NCBI GenBank assembly: GCA_003427395.1
Contig: BFEA01000047.1
Span: 898,661 to 936,597 of the forward strand
DNA length: 37,937 bases
Origin: Chara braunii
Taxonomy: Eukaryota > Streptophyta > Charophyceae > Charales > Characeae
Direction of reading: 5' to 3'
The notes beneath the pieces are model-generated. The model was not told where the DNA came from. It did not search any database and worked only from the letters and a program-made list of their open reading frames with translations. Numbering within the stretch: the first letter of the stretch is position 1; every line of letters begins with the position of its first letter. Shown here piece after piece: positions 19,971-29,804 of the stretch. The position numbers were made by a program, and so were the translations under genes.

Positions 19971-20090
19971 TCTGCTTGTGTGTGACTACCAAGGTATCTG
20001 TGTGTGCGTGCGTGTGACAACCAAGGTATCTGTGTATGCGTGTGTGTGACTCCCAAGGTATCTGTGTGTGTGTGCATGTGGCACTGTATC
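19971..20090 (+). repeat. GT-rich minisatellite, about 36-bp units
   Basis: Three units contain CCAAGGTATCTGTGTGTGCG followed by TGCGTGTGAC, with CCAAGGTATC starting near 19988, 20022 and 20055. Upstream GT-rich sequence from 19800 holds more diverged units with GTATCTGTG. Confidence 0.75.
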
Positions 20091-20129
20091 TATTTGTGTC
20101 ACGACATGTGGCCGTGTTTTTGTCACAAT

Positions 20130-20297
20130 CTCGAGAGTTTACCCATAAGTACCTGGCCATAATCATTATTCCGCACTTCGCTCTCTTTCTTTCTCCACGC
20201 TGCCCCCTTTTCGCTCGCTCGCTTTCGCCCTATAGTCGTCACTGATGGTGGGCATGAGAAACTCGAGAGTTTACCCATAAGTACCTGGCCATAATCA
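20130..20297 (+). repeat. Identical 36-bp direct repeats 132 bp apart
   Basis: Bases 20130-20165 and 20262-20297 are identical over 36 positions, beginning CTCGAGAGTTTACCCATAAG. The 96 bases between them are unrelated, T/C-rich and GCTCGC-containing. Identity suggests a recent duplication or excision/insertion event. Confidence 0.92.
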
Positions 20298-21570
20298 CGG
20301 CCTTATCAAGAACAACTATAAGTGCAAAAGCGAAATAATAATAATAATAATAAGTAATAACAACAAAAAGTTATTCGCGCTATCTTTTCGGTACAATACA
20401 GTCAAAACAAGAGCGCCTTATATTCGGGGATTCGTTCAATCCTACGCGCAACCCGTCTGTCGCCCCCTTCGTCGAGGTGAGTGCTTCCCTCTATCTCTCG
20501 GTGTTCTTGGTTAAAAACTCTTTTTCTTTTCTCTCACATTCTCACACACACACATACACACATAAATGAGTACACACACACATGCAAGTGGCAGTGTATA
20601 CTTCCATGTTTTCATGGAAGATTCATCATGCTGGCCATGAAAGTTCCCTGCTAGATTCGGGACTCCGCGTTTTCTCTTTCTTACTCCGAGAAGCAACACG
20701 ATCTACTACGATGCTTAGTGCACTGAACATGCATTCCAATGGTTTGGGCAACGGAGCCCGATCCTCGTTCTTAGTCAATAGAAAGAGAGAACGATGGGCG
20801 GGGGAAAAGAGGAAGGAGACAGATGATAGAGGATGCTAGGGACTTACCTCAAATGGGTCTACCTTCTTTTCGGAGGATTGTGCGTGCCCCGCGTTTCGCT
20901 TCTCTCCTGCGACTTCCTTCCGATCGTCGATCTTTACTCCTCGGATTCTCAGGTAGATCGACCCCACTTACGTCCGGAGATTCACCACCGCCAGCCGTAA
21001 ACTAGCAGATAGGCTTTCCTTCTTGCCCTTTCCTTCCTGGTTTCTCCTTTGCTTTCTTTTTGCCCTCTTCTTCTTTCTTCTATCCTTTTCACGTTCTTTC
21101 CCGCCTTCCTTCTTTCCTTTCTTCAAGCTCTTCTCACCTCTCCCCCCCTCTTCCACATCCCTTCTCCCTTTTTCTTCTCCCTTCTTCTTCTCTTTCGTCC
21201 TACTCCCACCTTTCTCACTTCGACCTCGTCCCGTATCAATCTCTGGCCCGGTGGGCTCATGCTCACCTTTCTCATTCAGACTCTTACACTCATTCGTTTC
21301 TCGTGCAAGCGCCCCTGGTCCTTCACCTCGCAAGCGCCTGCTTATCCGCTTGCATTCTGATCGTGGTTGCTTTGCGCTCACGATTACGTTACTCTTCCCT
21401 CAACCTTGCTCGTAATTCCTTTGCTCACCCAGTTGCAACCTTCCTTCGAGCTCACGCCCCTGCGCGCAACTGCTTGACTAGTCTGGGTTTTCCGTTCTCC
21501 CTACTACTTCCTCTTTCGCAAGAGGAATCTGCCCATTAAGTCGGGGCAAATTCAAATTTTGTAACGTTGG
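20298..21570. other. No gene recognised; pyrimidine-rich stretch
   Basis: No supported gene. An AC repeat lies at about 20543-20582, and 21018-21195 is a strongly pyrimidine-rich TTC/CCT tract. The long frames across it are compositional: Lys/Glu on minus, Phe/Ser/Pro on plus. Confidence 0.55.
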
Positions 21571-21571
21571 A

Positions 21572-21606
<35 letters not shown>

Positions 21607-22647
21607 CTCGTAGCTCGTCGCACCGGCACCTTTCCCTTGTTCTAGCAGAAGATTCATCCGATCTCCTGCTCGTTCGGTTAGTTAGAGAGTGTTTTCCTTG
21701 TACTAAGAGTCCCGTAATTCGTTGTAGGTGCCTGTTTCGTTTTCTTTCCCTAATAATCAATGAACTACTCGTACTACTTGGGTAGTATACAGAAAATCTT
21801 CATAGAAATATTAAAATAACAAATTATTAACGGATATCAAAGGATAAAACATAATAATAATAAAAAAACTGAACTACTTTCAAGGCGGCCCGTACGGGTA
21901 ACTGTAGAGCTCCTGTCGCGGCAGGAGCCTATATTCTCACGTCCAACTACTCCCAGTCTAGAGGTTACGGGTTCAAGCCCTGGCAGGCCAAAAACGGGTG
22001 ATGAGAAAAGAGAGCTTCTTGTAAAAAGGAGCTCGCTCAATCGTCGGGCAGACTCGATCCCTGTATCCATCGTCTAACATTTTGTACCCTAAACTTACCG
22101 AGCTAGCTCCTACTCTGGTTAGGAGAGGAGCCGCACAGGTATATGTAGCTAACTGGGGCCAGTTGACCTAGTGGTCTGAGCCCAAGTTTTGAGTCTGTGC
22201 GCGCGTTACAGGCAAAGAGGTTTGTGACACTTAGGAGCCGCTGGAAGAAATCAGGTAACAGTTTGGCCGATACCACACCAAACTGAGGTAAGCACGCCGA
22301 GTACTCGAGGTCGATTAGAAGTCTAGAAGAAACGAATTGGTAATTTCAAAGGACCAGTACCAGTAAGTAGATAGGTACCAGCCCAAGTCTTAGTGTGTGT
22401 TGTAAATGTTCCTAGTACAACACTAACCTAATCAACCCCTCGACCTTCTTGGTCAGAGGGTATTACTACCGAACCTAAACATCACAACGTGTGCCATAAC
22501 AACACGCGCGCATACTCTCAAAATTTCCTCACCGATTTGCCCCGGCCTTATTTAGTCGAGGAAGAACGCGTGCAATTCTAAGCTTAGACCGTCTCTGTCA
22601 TGGTGGTCGGCACCATCGATGTGTAGATTGTAAAATCATGGCCAAAG
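21571..22647. other. No gene recognised; tRNA T-arm-like word
   Basis: After an AAT run (21571-21605), GGGTTCAAGCCC at 21969-21980 is a perfect T-arm/B-box type word, followed by TGGCAGGCCA as in a tRNA 3' end. No matching acceptor or anticodon arm precedes it at the right distance. It could be part of a SINE. Nothing else recognised. Confidence 0.35.
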
Positions 22648-22677
22648 ACCCTTGTAAGGGTATTTGGTCCGACAACG
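22648..22677 (+). repeat. Second copy of the 30-bp motif at 1068-1097
   Basis: ACCCTTGTAAGGGTATTTGG then TCCGACAACG matches the 1068 copy at 26 of 30 positions, in the same orientation. The flanks differ, so this is a shared motif rather than a long duplication. Confidence 0.6.
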
Positions 22678-22716
22678 TATCACCCGTCGGCGCGCATTTT
22701 CATGAACATGCAACTT

Positions 22717-22764
22717 CATGATCGCGCGATCATGATCACGCATCTTCATGATCAAGCGATCATG
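22717..22764. repeat. Two CATGATC palindromes, 30-bp period
   Basis: CATGATCGCGCGATCATG at 22717-22734 is a perfect 18-bp palindrome. CATGATCAAGCGATCATG at 22747-22764 is its near copy 30 bases on. Both are preceded by CTT, so a 30-bp unit is tandemly doubled. Confidence 0.9.
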
Positions 22765-22870
22765 ATTGTTCTTGAGCAATGATTATTCGTGAGGAGGGGG
22801 CAACTACGTTCATTGTCTTGTTGTGACGTCGATGGAAAACGAGGTTGCCGTCGGCTATAGGTGAGCACAC

Positions 22871-23168
22871 GGCGGAAAACGATGGCCCAGTTGTGCACTG
22901 TGGTCGGTGCGGAACTAGGTTCTCGCCGTGCTCTGCCACATGGACCGTAGGGCACTCTTCGCGGCTGGACAAGAACCTCGTGCCGCATCGCCGACATTGC
23001 TCAATAACGAATACAGCTTCCTCAGTTGTGTTCGTTGTCGTGAAATGTCGTCGATGTGGAACAAGGTTCTCCAGCCGTGAAGAGTGCGCTGAGGTCCACG
23101 TGGCAGACCACGGCGAGAACCTCATTCCGCATCGACCAGAATGTACAACTGGGCCATCGTTTTCCGCC
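22871..23168. repeat. Nested palindromic foldback, 298 bp
   Basis: The outer 24 bases are perfectly inverted: 22871-22894 (starting GGCGGAAAACGATGGCCCAG) pairs with 23145-23168. The whole arms, about 140 bp each, pair at roughly 80-85% around a centre near 23019. Each arm is itself a foldback: the 20-bp word CGRTGYGGMACDAGGTTCTY appears as + at 22905-22924, - at 22971-22990, + at 23052-23071 and - at 23115-23134. As a result both strands hold an open frame with nearly the same peptide (AENDGPVVH, GRCG.RFSP, HSSRL, NLVPHRRH, CRRCGTRF, REEC). The palindrome explains this peptide symmetry, so it is not evidence of a gene. A foldback element or hairpin-RNA source are alternatives. Confidence 0.9.
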
Positions 23169-23200
23169 TTCTTCTTGCATCCACCTCGATCAAGCGTCTG

Positions 23201-23382
23201 GTCGCGAGTGCGACACGTCCGACTTCTCTTCAACAACTGTCCATTGTGGCACGTGTGATCGCAGGTGCGACACGTGTGCGCTCAAGCGTGTCGCGCAATG
23301 TAGTTGTGATCGCATGGTCGCGATAAAAGCGCAGCGAGCACGGTGAAGCGTGTGATCGCGAGTGCGACACGTGTGCCTTTTC
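23201..23382 (+). repeat. Three copies of a CACGTG-containing repeat
   Basis: TCGCGAGTGCGACACGTCCG (from 23202), TCGCAGGTGCGACACGTGTG (from 23258) and TCGCGAGTGCGACACGTGTG (from 23353) are close copies; the latter two contain the G-box word CACGTG. CGTGTGATCGC precedes the second and third copies. A regulatory role is possible but unsupported. Confidence 0.6.
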
Positions 23383-23667
23383 ACGAGCAACTGTCTTGGA
23401 GGTGATTGTCGTGGTCCGCCGGGATCCGATCTTGCACTTGTGCCTTCTCATGAGCACATGAAGTTCAGATGCCGGTGGACTAGCATGACTACAAGCCCTT
23501 CGTGTTGAATTGTGAAGGTCGAGGTCGTGAACATGAAGTTCGGATCCCGGCGGACTTGCGGTTTGGCCACTGATTCGAAACGCGCACAGTACACAAACGA
23601 CTCTAAAAGTAGTCGGGTCGGGTTACAGGTTTCCTGCCACTCCGGTTTAGGACGGTTTGCGGGTTGC

Positions 23668-24482
23668 AACCTCCCCGCTGGTGGCATGACTGCTCGCTTT
23701 TCGGACTTGCAGTTAGCCTCAATTGCTGAGAACCATGGTTTCACAAAGTTCGGATCCCGGCGGACTTAAGGTAACGTGTACTGACAAATCCATCGACTCT
23801 CAAGACCCCGATTCGGGAACATCAAATGTGTTGTCATTGCCAACAACGTTTATAACGAGCCTCGTAGATTTTCCACTTCAACCCTATGAGCCCCAGTCAT
23901 CAACGGTTGCCCCGCGGGGACGTCGCTTTGGAAAAATTACATTCCTGCAACATCAAGGTCTGACAGTTGTTGCTGGCGACTCGCAGCAAAAAAGAAATCA
24001 GTCGTCCTTGACCCCTCTAAACCCTGCCCGCCAATCCTGTCCTTCCGCTCGTCTCGATCAAAGTTTGCGGGCATCCGAACTTCCACATCCACGATTGTCG
24101 GCTCAGCGCCACAGCCCCGCTGTTCTCCTGGTCTGGCAGGAGGTGCAGGCGGCGAAACCGTCCGCCGGTGGCACGACTGCTCACTTTCTGCACAAGCAGT
24201 TAGCCTCAATTGCCTCGAACCCCAATTTCATAAAGTTTGGATCGAGGCGGAATTAAAGTAATTGGTGACGCCGAATCCATCGCCTCACAACAGCAACATT
24301 AAATGTGGTTGTCATTCTTGTTGAGTCAAAAAAAATTTCCACTCTGAACCCGGTGAGCCCTAGTCACCAATGGTTACCCCATGTTTCCTGGAGACGTCGC
24401 TTCGTGAAAACACATTCCTGCAACATAAGGGTCTGATGGTCATTGCTAGCGACTACCACAAAATAAGAAAACGGTTGTCGCG
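23668..24482 (+). repeat. Diverged tandem duplication, 487-bp period
   Basis: About 330 bases from 23680 (GGTGGCATGACTGCTC) recur from 24167 (GGTGGCACGACTGCTC). Shared words include CAGTTAGCCTCAATTGC, the dispersed 22-bp motif, AATCCATCG, CATTCCTGCAACAT and TTGCTRGCGACT. Small indels differ between the copies, and open frames do not survive in parallel, so coding origin is unclear. Confidence 0.8.
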
Positions 24483-24888
24483 TCTGGTGAGGGTCTGATT
24501 AGGGCCCCGACAACCATGTTCTTCTTAGTCCTTCGAGGTGTGCGCGTGGAGTGGGAAACAACGTGAATCCTACTGCCACGGCGGGGAAAACCGCGGGATA
24601 GCATGCCGTTTAGGGGGTGGCTGAATTGGGTTTTGTGGGGGTTGTTGAAGGAGCCTATAACCTTGTTCTTTTCTAATCACGCACAATTGTTGAATGGCCT
24701 CCCGACAGTGCACTGTTCGTGATCCCGGGACACAGATCGCTGACAAGTTCGGATCCCGACGAAGTTCGAGGATCGCGCTTGTTGTGGCCATTCGGGAGAT
24801 CCGCCATCTATTTGCCGCGGTTGACGCACGACCATAGCGAGGACTACGGAAGTAGACATTGCCAGCGCACGTGTGTGCGTTGTCGATT

Positions 24889-25380
24889 TGCAGAATGGGG
24901 GTTCGTGGGGAATGCATAACTGCACTTGGAACTCTGATCGTTTTCTGTACTGCCGCCTTGTCGCTGAAGTTATAGAATGGGGGTTCCTGGGGGATGCATA
25001 AGGGGCATTTCCAGCACACGACCTCGTCTTGTCGCTGGAGTTAATCGAGGTTTATAGGGGGTCACTTGTGGGACCTGGAACCATGATTTTCATTTCCGCA
25101 ACCAGACATGGACTTCTCGGTGATGGTAAGCTCGGCCTTGATCTATCTCTTCTGCCGCAAACCCGTCGACCTGTAACCGTTCGAGACGTTGTTGTGGTCA
25201 TTCGTGTACTTTGCCTGCATGCCTGCAAAGAACACGAGTTTCGAAGCCGCACAGACTACCGAGGCTTGCAGCGCCAGCACACATCCTAGCATTGGCAATG
25301 GAGTTCATCGGGGTTGATAGGGGTCGCTTGAGGGTCATTCATCCATTTTCTTTTTCATCTGCAACCACTCATGGCCTTCC
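24889..25380 (+). repeat. Two further local tandem duplications
   Basis: AGAATGGGGGTTCSTGGGGR followed by ATGCATAA occurs at about 24891 and 24976. Separately, about 108 bases from 25010 (CCAGCACAC, GGAGTTAATCGAGG, CAACCAGACATGG) recur from 25273 (CCAGCACAC, GGAGTTCATCGGGG, CAACCACTCATGG) with a 263-bp period. Divergence is similar to the 487-bp pair. The short open frames here are not credible genes. Confidence 0.7.
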
Positions 25381-25480
25381 AGTTGTGATGACGTTTGTCC
25401 GACTGTCATTTCTTTGCAACCAACGAATGTCAGTTCGTCGTTGAATCTGTTGCCGTACAACTTCGGATCCTGGCGCACTT

Positions 25481-26297
25481 CGAGGATCCAGGACTGTCGG
25501 GCCGTTCCTTGCACCTGCCTAAACCACGCCTTCATGTTACAATCGTAGATGATGCCCAGTCGATGGGCGTTTATCATACACTTTGACATTGGGGATACCC
25601 GCGGTCCCACGTTACTATCGGACCCGTGCGCGGATCTGGGCACTGTGCTGCGAGGGGGGGGGGGGCGCCTGCTAGAACGCGTCAATCTTGCCACACGTCG
25701 CACAACACCTAAAATTCAAAGAATCGAGATACTATCAAAAACGGGACTCGCGTAGTCCATACGGTGTCAGACCCATAACCAAATGTCAGGGAAATCCTTT
25801 GGCCGTCCAACGCTAGACAATGTACAAATGCCGTGCGGACGCAACCTTCCTCATAACAACTAGCCATGCATGAGTACGCAAGCAGTCATGGTAATGGCGT
25901 ACTATGTACTGCCCATACTCACGTGGCCCTCTTTGGTTTCGAGGGTCATGTTCGACACTCAAGTGTCGGCTGACACGCGCCTTGGGGGACTAACCTCTCG
26001 ACACTAGACAATCGCTAAGGCGTTTGCAGGACCTACCCTCTTCAGCAACCTGCGGGGATGAGTGGTAGGCGGGCCAAGGCCTTTTGTAGCAGCTGGCCTG
26101 TAAACAGGTCAAGGGGTTTGACTTTGGCAGCTGCTACGGACTTTAACATCCAACTCATAAAATCATAAAAAGCACAAGGTGGAAGGGGATCCCCCTTCTC
26201 TATCGATACGATTCTAGTCGCCGGAGTCGCGGCAAGAAATATTCAGATGCCCTTTGGCACATAAAATCAACACAGTTGAAGGATTCGAATCTCTGGC
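25481..26297. other. No gene recognised; one hairpin
   Basis: No supported gene. GTAGCAGCTG (26086-26095) and CAGCTGCTAC (26128-26137) form a 10-bp stem with smaller dyads inside. A run of ten G lies near 25656-25665. Confidence 0.5.
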
Positions 26298-26363
26298 AAG
26301 TTCGAATGTCGGCGCACTTCGCATTTCGCGGTTTGCCAGATCGTCCGTGCAATCCCCCCCCTC

Positions 26364-26458
26364 CTTCCCTAAATTCCCATGCTGCAAGAGGAAGGCACGA
26401 AAATGCAACGCTTCCCTAAATTCTCGATGCTGCAAGAGGAAGGTGCGAAAATGCAACG
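26364..26458 (+). repeat. 47/48-bp tandem duplication
   Basis: Bases 26364-26410 and 26411-26458 are adjoining near-identical copies beginning CTTCCCTAAATTC and ending GAAAATGCAACG. They differ at about four positions, one an indel. The second copy runs directly into the G-rich tract. Confidence 0.92.
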
Positions 26459-26509
26459 GGGTTGGTTGGGGTTGGGGTTGGAGGGGATGTGTTGGCGGGT
26501 GGGGTGGGG
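26458..26509 (+). promoter_or_regulatory. G-quadruplex-capable tract
   Basis: Four runs of four G at 26458-26461, 26468-26471, 26474-26477 and 26483-26486 with loops of 6, 2 and 5 bases. A second set, GGGTGGGGTGGGG, lies at 26497-26509. The tract lies on the sense strand just before the likely exon start of the DUF7869-like gene. Folding is predicted from the pattern only. Confidence 0.6.
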
Positions 26510-26564
26510 TGAGAGACACATGTTCTTAGTGTTCGGGCTTACACTTTGCTCCGGTGTTTTGCAG

Positions 26565-29416
26565 GGTGTGGAGACAAATTCGACTCGCCCGTTCACTCCG
26601 CACTAGAGAGTTCGATCGACTACATGACCGTGAAACTCGTCTGCGGCACCGAGGGCTACATGAAAGCGGAAAGGACGGTTCAAGGAACGACCGCATGAAC
26701 CTGGCTATGGACGCCGAACAGGCCATCGACTTGCATTTTCACCTGGAAGACTTAAAGTTGTCCCCAATGAGCTCTTCCGACAGTTCGCCACTCCAACAGA
26801 TCATTACTGCGTTTACTAGAAAACGTAGTCTCGCTTTTCGTGAGAGCTTTGGGGGTTGCATCCATTTGCCTAGGGCTTTGGCCACATCGTCCGCAGGCGA
26901 AGAGCCGTCTGCCTCCCGAAATGAGTTTCACGTTTCTGGCGAGGTGCGCCCCGCAACTTCCGCGGACAACTGCTGTGTGCTGATGGCTGCTTCATTCACA
27001 ACCTTTGACGCCGAAACCAAGAAGTTGGGTGGGCACTGATTACTCGTCCGGGAAACAATCCTCTTCCAGTGAGTCGTTACAACAACCTAACCACAGCCGT
27101 CCAAAGTTGGCTGCCACCGACTATTCTTTTGAGGAGCTGTCCACTGCGTGGGCAAGTCCAATGCAAGTGCAATCTCATGATGCCATTCCTGTTGAGAGTC
27201 AGTCTGGGTCTGAAGCGTATGGCAGAACCGATAAAGAACAAATGGCAATACTACAAATTTTGTCTGCACCTCTGTCAGGGGAGAGAAAACCGTATAGCAT
27301 GGCGAATAGGAATGCTAGGAAGGTAGAGCAGTACAAAAGAGCGAAAGACATGCTGTTCGAAAAGAAACTGCTAATGGTACACGGCATGGCATGTTGCAAG
27401 GCTCGTTGTTGTTACAACGTGTCGCCGGAGGAAGTCCGAAAGGTTAGACAAGGATTTTACTAAGAGTCCTGAACAACGAGCAGAGCGTTGTTGCATGCTG
27501 AATGAAGGTGGACAGAAACGTGTCCGTCCTGTAGAGTTGGAACGTCACATGTTCGTCAAGGCGTACTGCAATATTCTCGGTGTCTCTCACAATACGTTTT
27601 ATAGCTACAAAAAACGATTGGACAATGGCTTTGTGCGTTGTGAGCACGGACTGACGGGTAGACAAAAACCAAAAGATAAGACGGTCGCCATGCTTTCCAA
27701 CATGAAAACATTCATAGACAGTCACACAGATAGCATGTCGAATGAGGTGGCTCATCAAGACGGCGTTTACAGACCGAAACTTCGACTGCCAGCTGCTTTT
27801 ATAAAGCGTTCAATTTATGAGTCCATCAAATTAGACTTCGTGGTTGTCGGCCTCGAAGTCGTGTCTGAGTCCAACTTTTATAAATTGTGGCAGACACAAT
27901 TTTTCACATTTCACTTGCACACTCAAACACATTCACAAAGTGTGTCGTCTGTCATGAACTGAAAGAACGTATACACTGCGCTACTCTTCCTCGAGCTCGA
28001 GAACGAGCACAGGAGGAGATGAAAGTTCACCAAAGGCGACAAGTTGAACATAGACTGGACGAAAGTCGGGCAAAGACTGATTCCATGGTCCGCCCGGATG
28101 AGCGTTTGTGTCTCATCATTGACGGCATGGATCAGAAAAAAACCACTATCCCTCATATTGGCCAAGCGAACTACTCGAAAGCACTTAGGCACTAGATGAT
28201 GATGAAGACGAATCTGACAGGTGTCATTGCACATGGTAGAGACCCGAGTATTTATGTATACACGTGGTTTCCGTATTTCAAACACGATTCGAATACAGTC
28301 GCTACTTGTCTCATGAGAAACCTTGTCGAAATTCAAGCAAGTGGGACGACACTGCCACCGTTTTTGCGCATTCAAGCAGATAATTGTTGGCGGGAAAACA
28401 AAAACAAGTACATGTGTGCGCTAGCTGCACTCTTGGTTAAGTTTAATGTTTTCCAAGAGGTAGAAATAAGTTTCATGCTGGTGGGACATACCCATACAGA
28501 CGTGGACGCTACTTTCATCATTTTTTCGAAGAAATTGAAAGACACAGACGCTTATACTATGGACGAGTTATACGAGCTCATAGAGCAATCCCACAAAAAG
28601 CCTCCCAAATGTATTTTCCTCGATACACTAGCAGATTGGATAAGTATAGTAGACACGTGCATTGTGTCCGACATTACTGGTATTTCAAAACTGCACTTGC
28701 TTAAATTTTTGATGATTGGAGATTATCCGGGCATGTTGTACAAAAAGTTCTACGATGACGAAAACTGGTTGCCCGAGGAAGGTCTGATTTATTGGTTCAA
28801 TCAAAACCCCGATGAAAGCTATTCAGGTCCATCGTGGTCATTTGACTCGCCTTCTATGCAACCCCTTCCACGAAATGACTATTGTAACGACAAAAATGGG
28901 GTTATTCGATTCCACGAGTTGTTGGAGAGCAGGCGGTCAATGTGGTGCACTTACAACGACCATGAGGTGAGTAGGAGAGAAAGAGTTTTGTGTTACTGGG
29001 AGGAGTTCATCAAACATGACGACGAGATCATCGCCAAAGGGTTGTTCTCACAACCTCTGGGAAGTTTTTGACCAAGACCGTGACCGCTCCGAAGCGATCA
29101 ACAACCTTCTCCTAACAGTTCCAACATCGATGACAGGGAACCCCTGTTTGTTGGACGGAGAAAAGATCCTCAGAAGACCAGTTTCGACCCCCTCGTGCAT
29201 GTTGACGTGGACACTTTTCTTATCATTCACCCCTCCGACGATGATCTGTCCAACGGCGTGCCTATCTGGGTGGGCAAAGCTCTTTCTCGGATGGTTGTTG
29301 ATAAAGCTTCTCAGAATTACAATCAAGTGTTAGTGGAATACTGGGTGTCGTCGCTTTCACAACTGTATAATAACGCATGGGAGAAAAGATGGAAAATGAC
29401 TGACCAGAAACAATGA
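26565..29416 (+). pseudogene. DUF7869-like (DDE-like) element protein, broken
   Basis: The gene seems to start after a splice-acceptor-like site (pyrimidines, TTTTGCAG, 26564). The N-terminal part is low in motifs; LDKDFTKSPEQRAERCC and then NILGVSHNTFYSYKKRL suggest a helix-turn-helix-like DNA-binding region. The C-terminal half matches what I know as DUF7869: a Cys pair in KCVVCHELKERIH; D in LIIDGMDQKK (codon 28121); D in IQADNCWRENKNKY (28379); and VGHTHTDVDATF with D codons at 28499 and 28505. The D-D-D/E spacing suggests an RNase H-like transposase fold, which is inference. VDVDTFLIIHPSDDD and VPIWVGKALSRMV near the end are in the same frame. Breaks: frameshifts near 27020, 27450 and 27905, TAG at 28193-28195, TGA at 29069-29071 and 29081-29083. 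From 27887 on, one frame is open apart from those stops. An intact gene with introns is less likely. Confidence 0.7.
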
Positions 29417-29804
29417 CAACATGCTGATTCGATCGCTTTTGGTTGGGAGAGACCGGGTAGAGGTGCAAAACCGTTCACGACTGACTGGTCATTCCTTCCA
29501 ATGTTCGACTGAATGCTGAAGCTGCACTTCGAGATCCGAGTTCATCTGCTAAAGGGAGTGTCGATGCGGAAGACAAAAACGACGAGTGCACATCCACCCT
29601 ATAGAGTGAGGGAATATGATTTTTGAAAATGACTATTCGGGCGGGAATCCACCGTCTAAAGTTAACTTTTTAAAGATGGTTGGATGAGGGTTAAGCAATT
29701 TTTGAAGTTAAGTTAATCGTGAAGGTAGTTTTTTTACTTTTTCAACATTTTATTTTTGTTTGTGTTTGCATTTCATCTCTTGTGTAGGGAGTGCGACGGG
29801 AGTC

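Larger units (their letters stand above)
23414..26319. repeat. Dispersed 22-bp motif, seven copies
   Basis: AAGTTCGGATCCCGGCGGAC plus TT occurs at 23536-23557 and 23746-23767 (identical). Diverged copies are at 24233-24254, 24745-24766, 25461-25480 and 26298-26319, and an inverted copy is at 23414-23433. The ends of the motif are weakly inverted (AAGTTCG with CGGACTT). Copies fall at or near the joints of the local tandem duplications, which suggests element ends or a duplication seed. Confidence 0.7.

Noticed and set aside
20968-21540. Lys/Glu-rich minus frame and Ser/Pro/Phe-rich plus frames
   Set aside because: All derive from one pyrimidine-rich tract; several overlap each other and none has a domain.
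21900-21990. Complete tRNA gene ending at TGGCAGGCCA
   Set aside because: Only the T-arm-like word is convincing; no matching acceptor strand or D-arm at the needed distance.
22760-23258. Two Cys-rich zinc-finger-like proteins on opposite strands
   Set aside because: The apparent C-x-x-C motifs are mirrored because the DNA is a nested palindrome; the regular arrangement is explained without protein selection.
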